Shown here: in pieces, positions 1 to 5,872 of the stretch
Position numbering within the stretch: position 1 is the first letter of the stretch
Layout of the letters: each line of letters opens with the position of its first letter
Origin: Candidatus Sumerlaeota bacterium
Lineage (GTDB): Bacteria; UBP6; UBA1177
NCBI GenBank assembly: GCA_007136595.1
Contig: SLGQ01000333.1
Location: 1 to 6,247 of the forward strand
Length of the DNA: 6,247 bases
Direction: 5' to 3'
Translations under genes and position numbers: made by a program
The notes under the pieces: generated by a model
Seen by the model: only the letters and a program-made list of their open reading frames with translations
Databases searched by the model: none
What the model was told of the DNA's origin: nothing

Positions 1-660
1 ATAAAAGTAACTGAGCTTGAAAAAATTGACAACACAATTGTTGAAGAAAGATTTGGACATTCAGTTTTTTCTTCAGCTTTAAATGAGCAGAAAGAAATTC
101 TCAAAGAAAAATCGCCTCTGCTTGAAAAAATGAGAAAACTTACTCAAATCAGCAGATATAACAGGAAAATTATATGGGGCGATTTTATGCCGTCAATATC
201 TTTTCTATATACTCACGATTTCGGTTCTTCAGAAAAACATCCCTTCAGATCGACATATCTTTACAGTGACGATATTGTTTCTCTTAATTTCAGTTGGAAT
301 CTTTTCAGGGGATTCCGGGATGCACTTGAGTTAAAAAAAGCATCGGCAGATATTCTTACAAGTGAACTCAACTATATGGATACACTCAATAGCCAGCTTT
401 ATACTCTGGAGACGGTTCTTTCCAATCTCTATTCGCTCATGGATCAGAAAAGGGTGGCTGAAAGATCAGTTGAACTTGCTTTGAAAGCTCTTGAGCAAAG
501 CAGGATAGAATACGAAAGTGGCAAAGCGGTTTATCTTGATCTGCTTAATGCTGAAAACAACTATTTTGAATCGGTAAGAAACCTCGTTTTCATAGAAAAT
601 TCGCTGTTTAATTCGTTTTTTCAGTTAAGAATACTTACAGGATCGGGAGATACGGAATGA
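1..660 (+). CDS. TolC-family outer-membrane efflux channel, 3' part (5' end outside window)
   Basis: This is the outer-membrane component of a tripartite efflux system, a trimeric channel that takes substrate from the adaptor/pump complex across the outer membrane. The frame is open from base 1, so the gene begins upstream; the ATG at 130 is internal and is not the start. 219 residues are visible, about half of a typical TolC-family protein (400-480). Visible residues 94-105 (SLNFSWNLFRGF) match the family's beta-strand 'W-x-L-F-x-G' signature. Residues 161-215 form the closing helical repeat, with Y171, G174 and the LDLLNAE stretch (179-185), ending in a '..LRILTG' tail as in the OEP family. 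The N-terminal signal peptide and first repeat are missing. The TGA stop overlaps the ATG of the adaptor gene, which supports one operon. Family assignment is firm; the substrate is unknown. Confidence 0.9.
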   Translation: MKVTELEKIDNTIVEERFGHSVFSSALNEQKEILKEKSPLLEKMRKLTQISRYNRKIIWGDFMPSISFLYTHDFGSSEKHPFRSTYLYSDDIVSLNFSWNLFRGFRDALELKKASADILTSELNYMDTLNSQLYTLETVLSNLYSLMDQKRVAERSVELALKALEQSRIEYESGKAVYLDLLNAENNYFESVRNLVFIENSLFNSFFQLRILTGSGDTE

Positions 661-1811
661 AGATATTGTCAATGACATTCATAATATTTCTGACAGTTAT
701 GATCAGTTGCTCGAAACAGCGCGAAGCTGACAGCCAACAGGAAGGAGGTAAACCTGAAAAAGAAAGTGTCCAAAGAGGTCCGGGGAGAAGAGAAAAAGAT
801 ACCTCCCCCAGAAAAGTAAGAGTACGCAACATAAAAACTGAAAATTTGACAAGGAAGATATATCTGAACGGTATTATTGAAGCTCAAAGAGATGTAACTG
901 TCACAACAAAAACAACCGGCGAAATAGTTTCTCTCAACATTGATCTGGGGCAATATGTCAAAAATGGAGAAACCATTGCTGTAATTGAACACGATCTTCA
1001 GAAAAATGCTCTTGAGCAGGCTCAGGTTTCATTAAAAAAGGCTGAGTTGAACTATGAGCTTAGAAAAAAAATATTTGAAAGAGATCGTAATCTTTATGAA
1101 AACAAAGCTCTTTCCAGAGAACAGTACGATTTGTCTGAAAATTCTTTGATAAATGCAGAGCTTGCACTTGAGCAGGCAAGAACTGCCAAGATGACAGCCA
1201 GAGTAAATTACGATAACTGCTTTATAAAAGCACCTTTCAGCGGTGTAATTGCAGACAGACCTGTTCAGCAGGGGCAGTATGTAACCATTGGAAGTCCTGT
1301 TGCAAGAGTTGTTGATACAGCAAATCTTCAGGTGATAGTAGGACTCACTCAGAATGATCTTCTTGTTTACAGACAACGGAGAAAAAGAGATGTGACTGTT
1401 GTCATTTCGGATTCTCTTACAATTCCCGGAACAGTAGTGGGTGTGGGTGATGCCCCTGATAAAAGAACATCGCTGTACTCAATGAAGATCATATTCAAAG
1501 GTGTCCTTGATGACGAAAACAGACGGGTTGTTTTTCCGGGTATGCAGGCTAAAGTGGGAATTAAAGCAGAGGTGTTTCCACTATCTTTTTATTTAAGACG
1601 AAATGAAATGAGACTGATATCAGACAGATACTATGCGTTTATTGAAAAAGATGGAAAAACATTGCAGAAAGAAATTGAAGTTTTGGCCGATGTCGGTGAC
1701 ATGTGGATAGCAAGGTTCAAAGATAAAAAAGAAAAAAGGTTCAATCTCATAGTTTCGGGAATTGAGGCTTTAAGTGAAGGAAGAGCTGTTGAAATAGTGG
1801 AAGAACAATGA
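657..1811 (+). CDS. RND efflux periplasmic adaptor (HlyD/AcrA-type membrane fusion protein), probable lipoprotein
   Basis: This periplasmic adaptor joins the inner-membrane pump to the outer-membrane channel. The 384-residue length is normal. Residues 1-17 are a hydrophobic signal ending in M-I-S-C18, an imperfect lipobox that suggests a lipid-anchored N terminus. A charged Lys/Arg/Glu/Pro/Gly-rich tether (19-55) follows. The lipoyl/barrel-sandwich halves are about 85-112 (..LGQYVKNGETIAVIE) and 186-222 (CFIKAPFSGVIAD..GQYV..G). Between them is an Ala/Leu/Glu/Lys-rich helical hairpin (114-183) that would dock on TolC. A beta-barrel (about 223-302, ending VFPGMQAKVGI) and a membrane-proximal domain (303-384) complete the architecture. 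The ATG at 657 is supported by GGGAG at 645-649, 7 bases upstream, and overlaps the TolC stop (ATGA). The stop overlaps the pump start in the same way. Family assignment is secure; the lipid anchor is an inference. Confidence 0.93.
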   Translation: MKILSMTFIIFLTVMISCSKQREADSQQEGGKPEKESVQRGPGRREKDTSPRKVRVRNIKTENLTRKIYLNGIIEAQRDVTVTTKTTGEIVSLNIDLGQYVKNGETIAVIEHDLQKNALEQAQVSLKKAELNYELRKKIFERDRNLYENKALSREQYDLSENSLINAELALEQARTAKMTARVNYDNCFIKAPFSGVIADRPVQQGQYVTIGSPVARVVDTANLQVIVGLTQNDLLVYRQRRKRDVTVVISDSLTIPGTVVGVGDAPDKRTSLYSMKIIFKGVLDDENRRVVFPGMQAKVGIKAEVFPLSFYLRRNEMRLISDRYYAFIEKDGKTLQKEIEVLADVGDMWIARFKDKKEKRFNLIVSGIEALSEGRAVEIVEEQ

Positions 1812-2143
1812 AGTTTCTTACCATTTTCATAAATAAACCGATAATTGCCCATTTTCTTTTTGTGGCTGTCTTTTTTTTCGGGCTTTTTTCAATTGCAACT
1901 ATTCCAGTGGAAGAAAATCCCGAAATAGACCTCGGTTATGTCATTATCATAACAAGATATCCCGGAGCATCTCCCGGTGAAATAGAGCGGCTTATAACCA
2001 TACCTATTGAAGATGCGGTATCTGTGGTTGACGACATAGATTTTTTAAGAAGCGGTTCTCAAAACGGAAGGTCATCCGTTTTTATGATGTTTAACGAAAA
2101 TGTTAAAGATATAGACCGTAAAGTAATGGATATTCATACATAG
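1808..2143 (+). CDS. N-terminal fragment of the RND pump (TM1 plus start of first porter domain)
   Basis: This is what standard decoding would produce from the normal start: 111 residues ending at TAG. It holds the cytoplasmic N-terminal helix (MKFLTIFINKP), TM1 (about 13-33), the conserved 'PVEENPEIDLGYVII' entry into the porter domain and YPGASPGEIERLITIPIEDAV, typical of the RND family's first periplasmic subdomain. The fragment stops in the helix following the FNENVKDIDRKV segment, so it cannot transport by itself. A purine-rich GGAAGA (1799-1804) lies just upstream of the ATG, and the start overlaps the adaptor's TGA, so initiation probably depends on coupling to the upstream gene. Confidence 0.75.
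   Translation: MKFLTIFINKPIIAHFLFVAVFFFGLFSIATIPVEENPEIDLGYVIIITRYPGASPGEIERLITIPIEDAVSVVDDIDFLRSGSQNGRSSVFMMFNENVKDIDRKVMDIHT
2141..2143 (+). other. In-frame amber (TAG) codon 112 of the RND pump
   Basis: The codon follows DRKVMDIHT and precedes INKIPDLPSRNE. This is the helical stretch before a '..I-x-x-LP..' turn, where RND homologues usually carry a polar residue such as Lys, Gln or Glu. AAG, CAG and GAG are each one substitution from TAG, so a single base change explains it. The frame does not shift across it. Confidence 0.95.
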
Positions 2144-2179
2144 ATAAATAAAATTCCTGATCTCCCGTCAAGAAACGAA

Positions 2180-4891
2180 ATGGCAGGTCCTTTTGTTTTT
2201 AAAATAGCGATGGGAGACACAAGCCCTGTACTCAATGTAATGCTCAGTTCTCCTTCGATATCGGACAGAGAATTCAAGACTATATCTGAAAACCTTGAAA
2301 GAGAACTTACAACTAAAATTCCCGGGATTAAAAATATCCGTGTAGCCGGAGTTGCAGACGAAGAGATAGACATAATTGTAAATAATGAAACTCTTCTCAT
2401 GTACGGACTGACCATAGATGATATTCTTGTGGCTGTAAATGCTTCAAATTTCAGAACACCCGGCGGAACACTTGATGTTTCAGGGAGAAGATATCTGGTA
2501 AGAACATCCGGCACGATAGATGATCTTGAAAAGATAAACAATATTCTTGTCAGGACGGGAGATAGCGGTCAAAGACTTTATTTGAGAGATGTGGCAAATG
2601 TTGAAAGGAGATTTATACGAGGGAGAATTCAGTCATACCTGAACGGTGAAAAAGCTCTTTCGCTTTATATAATGAGGAAGCCTGATTCAAATGTTATCGG
2701 AGTAAATACTGAAGTAAAAAAGATAGTTGATCAGTTCTCAAAACAGTTCGATGATATGAAAGTAAGTTACAAGAACGATCAGGGAGAAGCCATTTATGAA
2801 ACAGTTTCGGTACTTAGAAATAACGCTCTTTTAGGTATTGTACTTGTTTCCATTTTACTTTTCTTTTTTATGGGTTGGAGAGCAAGTTTTCTTGCCGTAA
2901 TAGGTATCCCCTTCTCATTTCTTGCCACTTTTTTTATGATGAAGTTTTTTGGATACACCATTAATTCGCTTTCTCTTTTTGCAATGATAGTTGTAAGCGG
3001 AATGCTTGTTGATGATGCAATTGTAGTGATAGAAAATGTTTATAGATACAGAGAAGAAGGGTTATCATCCAGAGATGCCGTCCTGAAAGGTACTTCAGAG
3101 ATAATGTGGCCCATTATTTCTGCAATTGCAACTACAATATGTGCTTTCATGCCACTTCTGCTGATAAGCGGTATCATCGGTAAGTTTCTGGAACTTATGC
3201 CGGTAATAGTTGTCCTTACTCTCACTGCTTCACTTATTGAAGCTCTGATAGTTCTTCCTGTTCATTTGTATGAAATGAAAAAGCTTTACAGAGAGGATAA
3301 AAAACCGGAGAGAAAATGGTTTGGTTTTATGCTTGACAAGTACAGAAAACTGCTTAATTTTGCTTTGAATTACAGATACATTTCCATTTTATGTGTAATA
3401 TTGCTTTTTATTTCTTCCATATATGTTGCTAAAAATCTCAGAATAGTTCTATTCGGTGATGTTCCGGCAAAGACAGTTTCAGCTAAAATGGAGCTTGCTG
3501 AAAATACCCCGATAGAAAGGACGAGAGAACTTTCAAGAGAGATAGAAAGCCATATAATTGATGAACTTTACCCTGATTATATAGATTCTGTAGTTACGAT
3601 AGTGGGAAGAGTTATCGAGGACAGGCGATGGATGGAAAAAGAGGAAGTTGCCGAGTTCAGAATAGATCTCAGGGACTATGATGAAGAAGTTATGAATATT
3701 GTAAGGAATGTAGTTAGAAAAAAAGCGGTTTCCATTCCCGACATAATTAATTTTGAGTTTTTAAGAGCAACTGGAGGTCCACCTTCAGGAAGACCTGTAG
3801 ATGCCAGAATATCAGGGAATGACCTTGAAGTGCTTCAGACTGTCGGAGATAAAATAATTGCGTTTCTCCGTGAAGTTCCGGGGGTAGTTGATCTGAGAGC
3901 ATCAGTTCAGGACAGGATAAACGAGATAGTTGTTAATCCTGACTATAAAAAACTTGAGCAGACAAATGTCGATCTGAACAGTGTTGCTCAGGCAGTAAGA
4001 TCGGCAACTGCCGGAAGATACGCAGGAAGATATCTCGATATTGACGGGAAAGAGCTCAGAATGTGGATAAGATTTGACCGTGACAGACAGCATACTATAA
4101 ACGATATCAGGAATATCCCCGTAAGATCAAGGAATGGCTTAATATTCCGGATAGGAGATGTTGCATCTGTAAGTGAAGTGCAGACAGTTGCAAGGATCAG
4201 GAGAAGCAACCGTCAAAGAGAAGCGAGAGTGACAGCAAATATTGATTATTCACTTACCACACCTTATGCGGCAAACTTGAAACTTCTTGAAAATTTTGAA
4301 GATATAGGGGAAGAATATCCGGGGATTTCTTTGATCCTTGAGGGGGAATTTGAAGAACAGCAACAGGCAAACAGAGATGTCATACTTGCTTTTCTTGTTG
4401 CCATAATTCTCATATATATGATACTGGGCATTCAGTTTAACAGTCCATTTCAACCTTTTGTTATAATGGTTACTCTGCCGCTTGCTTTTATCGGTGTTGC
4501 ATACGGATTATTTATTTCGGGGCTTGATCTTTCTCTGATGGCTCTTATCGCCCTTGTCGCTCTTGCCGGAATTGTTGTTAACGACTCCATAATTCTTGTG
4601 GATTTCATAAACAGTTTTTCAAAAACCAAAGAAAGAAGGGAAGCATTGATAGAAGCAGGTTCAAAAAGATTGAGACCCATACTGCTTACAACAGTTACAA
4701 CCATTGGCGGGTTGATGCCAATGGCAATTTTTGCCAGAGGTGGAAACAAAATGTGGCAACCCATGGCTATCACCATAATATGGGGAATAATGTTTGCTAC
4801 CGTACTCACTCTTTTCGTGATCCCCGTCCTCTATGCAATAATAGATGATATCAGGGCTCTTTTCTTTAAAATATGCGGGAAGAAGTGTTGA
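2180..4891 (+). CDS. C-terminal fragment of the RND pump (11 of 12 TM helices), start uncertain
   Basis: This is the rest of the pump, in the same frame as the upstream fragment. The first ATG after the stop is at 2180, 36 bases downstream, giving 903 residues. The preceding sequence (CCGTCAAGAAACGAA) has no good Shine-Dalgarno, and codons 2144-2179 (INKIPDLPSRNE) already match the RND family, so 2180 is unlikely to be a natural start. It contains the TM2-TM6 bundle with the D-D proton-relay pair, TM7, the second porter/docking loop and TM8-TM12. Without TM1 and the first porter subdomain it would not be expected to fold as a working pump unless joined to the first fragment by read-through. 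It ends at TGA with no clear terminator after it. Confidence 0.65.
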   Translation: MAGPFVFKIAMGDTSPVLNVMLSSPSISDREFKTISENLERELTTKIPGIKNIRVAGVADEEIDIIVNNETLLMYGLTIDDILVAVNASNFRTPGGTLDVSGRRYLVRTSGTIDDLEKINNILVRTGDSGQRLYLRDVANVERRFIRGRIQSYLNGEKALSLYIMRKPDSNVIGVNTEVKKIVDQFSKQFDDMKVSYKNDQGEAIYETVSVLRNNALLGIVLVSILLFFFMGWRASFLAVIGIPFSFLATFFMMKFFGYTINSLSLFAMIVVSGMLVDDAIVVIENVYRYREEGLSSRDAVLKGTSEIMWPIISAIATTICAFMPLLLISGIIGKFLELMPVIVVLTLTASLIEALIVLPVHLYEMKKLYREDKKPERKWFGFMLDKYRKLLNFALNYRYISILCVILLFISSIYVAKNLRIVLFGDVPAKTVSAKMELAENTPIERTRELSREIESHIIDELYPDYIDSVVTIVGRVIEDRRWMEKEEVAEFRIDLRDYDEEVMNIVRNVVRKKAVSIPDIINFEFLRATGGPPSGRPVDARISGNDLEVLQTVGDKIIAFLREVPGVVDLRASVQDRINEIVVNPDYKKLEQTNVDLNSVAQAVRSATAGRYAGRYLDIDGKELRMWIRFDRDRQHTINDIRNIPVRSRNGLIFRIGDVASVSEVQTVARIRRSNRQREARVTANIDYSLTTPYAANLKLLENFEDIGEEYPGISLILEGEFEEQQQANRDVILAFLVAIILIYMILGIQFNSPFQPFVIMVTLPLAFIGVAYGLFISGLDLSLMALIALVALAGIVVNDSIILVDFINSFSKTKERREALIEAGSKRLRPILLTTVTTIGGLMPMAIFARGGNKMWQPMAITIIWGIMFATVLTLFVIPVLYAIIDDIRALFFKICGKKC

Positions 4892-4897
4892 AGGCAA
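4886..4897 (+). repeat. 12-bp direct repeat, left copy (3' end of pump gene)
   Basis: TGTTGAAGGCAA spans the stop codon of the RND gene and is repeated exactly at 5833-5844. The two copies bracket the ORF6N gene. One exact 12-mer pair is about what chance gives in a window of this size, so only the placement makes it notable. Confidence 0.5.
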
Positions 4898-4920
4898 CAA
4901 CTGCCCCCTAAAACATTTTC

Positions 4921-4948
4921 TTGATTATATAAGTCAAATAATTATTAT
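4921..4948 (+). promoter_or_regulatory. Possible weak sigma-70-type promoter for the ORF6N gene
   Basis: TTGATT (4921-4926) and TATTAT (4943-4948) are spaced by 16 bases in the only intergenic gap on the + strand. A second -10-like TATGAT lies at 4953-4958 without a good -35. A 10-bp palindrome AATAATTATT (4937-4946) overlaps the -10. The region is so AT-rich that such matches are expected by chance, so this is tentative; read-through from the efflux operon is an alternative because no strong terminator is visible after 4891. Confidence 0.3.
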
Positions 4949-4967
4949 CAAATATGATATAGGTTTT

Positions 4968-4972
4968 GAGGT
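4968..4972 (+). promoter_or_regulatory. Ribosome binding site fixing the ORF6N gene start at 4977
   Basis: GAGGT lies 4 bases before the ATG at 4977. The frame is open further upstream to an ATG at 4845, but that start would lie inside the pump gene and add 44 residues with no family resemblance, so 4977 is preferred. Confidence 0.7.
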
Positions 4973-4976
4973 TGCT

Positions 4977-5849
4977 ATGTCAAATGAGATAATAAAGGCT
5001 GATGATATCCAAAGCAGGATATTTACGATCAGGGGAATGCAGGTGATGCTGGATAGTGATCTGTCGGAATTTTATCAAACAGAAACCAAATATGTTAACA
5101 GGGCTGTGAAAAGAAATCCCCTTAGATTCCCTGAAGGATTCGTTTTTCAGCTCACAAAAGCGGAAGAGGAATCTTTAAGGTTCCAATTTGGCACCTTAAA
5201 AACAGGAAGAGGACAACATAGAAAGTTTAACCCCTATGTCTTTACGGAAGCTGGTGTTGCAATGTTGTCCGCAGTTCTCCAAACTGAAATTTCTATTAGC
5301 GTAAGTGTTCAAATTATTCAAGCCTTTGTTAAGATGCGACATTTTATTTCTGAGAACGCAACAATATTTCGAAGGATGAACACAATAGAAGTAAAACAAA
5401 TAGAAGCAGACAAGAAATTTGATATACTTTTTCAAGCTCTTGAAAGCAATCAGTTCCCGTCCGACCAAGGGATATTTTTTCAAGGGCAGATATTTGATGC
5501 ATATAAACTGGTTTCAGATATTGTGCGGTCAGCGGAAAAATCTATAGTTTTGATTGACAATTATGTTGATGATACCGTTCTCACCTTATTTTCTAAGCGG
5601 AAGAAAGGAGTGCATTTGAAAATACTTACAAAAAACCTTTCAAAACAGCTTCTCCTTGATCTCAAAAAGTTCAATGAACAATTCCCGCCTGCTGAAATAA
5701 AGGAATTCAATCAATCTCATGACAGATTCATGATAATTGACGATAAAGACCTTTATCATTTCGGAGCATCACTGAAAGACCTCGGTAAAAAATGTTTCGG
5801 CTTTTCCAAAATGGATGCCGGAGTTGTTGAGATGTTGAAGGCAATTTAG
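4977..5849 (+). CDS. ORF6N-domain DNA-binding protein with C-terminal PLD-like (degenerate HKD) domain
   Basis: The protein has 290 residues. Residues 15-123 match the ORF6N domain (KilA-N/ORF6N group, phage-derived DNA-binding modules): IRGMQVMLDSDLSEFYQ, 'NRAVKRNPLRFPEGFVFQLT', 'LKTGRGQHRKFNPYVFTEAGVAML' (as separate blocks), and a final AFVKMRHF. A helical linker (124-165) follows. The C-terminal part (166-290) resembles one half of a phospholipase-D fold: VLIDNYVDD strand, ILTKNLSK strand, and HDRFMIID (H248, R250, D255), which fits H-x-K-x4-D with Lys replaced by Arg, then FGASLKDLG. With one degenerate HKD motif, catalysis is doubtful. Such proteins are widespread accessory genes, often near mobile or defence loci; the precise role is unknown. 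The gene is unrelated to the efflux genes, follows them after 85 bases and converges on the carbonic-anhydrase-like gene. It ends with TAG. Confidence 0.85.
   Translation: MSNEIIKADDIQSRIFTIRGMQVMLDSDLSEFYQTETKYVNRAVKRNPLRFPEGFVFQLTKAEEESLRFQFGTLKTGRGQHRKFNPYVFTEAGVAMLSAVLQTEISISVSVQIIQAFVKMRHFISENATIFRRMNTIEVKQIEADKKFDILFQALESNQFPSDQGIFFQGQIFDAYKLVSDIVRSAEKSIVLIDNYVDDTVLTLFSKRKKGVHLKILTKNLSKQLLLDLKKFNEQFPPAEIKEFNQSHDRFMIIDDKDLYHFGASLKDLGKKCFGFSKMDAGVVEMLKAI
5833..5844 (+). repeat. 12-bp direct repeat, right copy (3' end of ORF6N gene)
   Basis: TGTTGAAGGCAA lies in the last codons of the ORF6N gene, 947 bases from the identical left copy. It is read in a different frame here (..MLKAI) than in the pump gene (..KKC-stop), so shared protein sequence does not explain the identity. 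Confidence 0.5.
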
Positions 5850-5872
5850 TTGATGACTGAAAACTCAACTGA
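5846..5872. terminator. Weak inverted repeat over the convergent stop codons
   Basis: AGTTGA (5848-5853) pairs with TCAACT (5865-5870) around an 11-base loop; the stem can extend by a G-T wobble and one A-T pair to 5846/5872 on the + strand. It overlaps both stop codons and could help end transcription of the convergent genes, but the stem is short and AT-rich and no T-run follows on either strand, so it is a poor intrinsic terminator. Confidence 0.2.

Larger units (their letters stand above)
1808..4891 (+). pseudogene. RND (AcrB-type) inner-membrane efflux transporter interrupted by one in-frame TAG
   Basis: This is the proton-driven pump of the tripartite system. The reading frame from ATG 1808 to TGA 4889-4891 is continuous except for TAG at 2141-2143 (codon 112). 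Ignoring that codon it encodes about 1027 residues, the usual size of an RND pump. Architecture: TM1 (about 13-33), first periplasmic porter region with YPGASPGEIE at 51-60, TM2-TM6 (about 340-487), TM7 (about 523-540), second large periplasmic loop, and TM8-TM12 (about 858-1011). TM4 carries the proton-relay pair D402-D403 in GMLVDDAIVVIENV. TM10 has GIVVNDSIILVDF with N925 where AcrB has Lys940, as I recall is common in other RND subgroups. No frameshift or second stop is visible, so any loss is recent. It could equally be a sequencing error or a functional recoded codon. ATGA overlap with the adaptor gene indicates coupled translation. Substrate unknown. Confidence 0.8.

Noticed and set aside
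130..132. ATG at 130 as the start of the TolC gene
   Set aside because: The frame is open from base 1 and the protein would lack signal peptide and first repeat; it is an internal Met.
742..749. AAGGAGGT, a perfect Shine-Dalgarno-like sequence inside the adaptor gene
   Set aside because: It encodes part of the charged tether after the lipid-anchor Cys, and no start codon lies at a suitable distance downstream; internal initiation would remove the signal sequence.
4887..4905. Possible terminator or attC-like site after the pump gene (GGCA-ACAAC-TGCC)
   Set aside because: The stem is only 4 bp with no T-run, and the flanks do not fit the GTTRRRY/RYYYAAC core pattern of integron attC sites.
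4845..4976. Longer start for the ORF6N gene at ATG 4845
   Set aside because: It lies inside the pump gene in another frame, the added residues show no family match, and a good ribosome binding site precedes the ATG at 4977.
669..5483. Long antisense frames on the minus strand opposite the adaptor, pump and ORF6N genes
   Set aside because: Their products show no recognisable domains and lie opposite genes with clear family matches, so they are chance frames.
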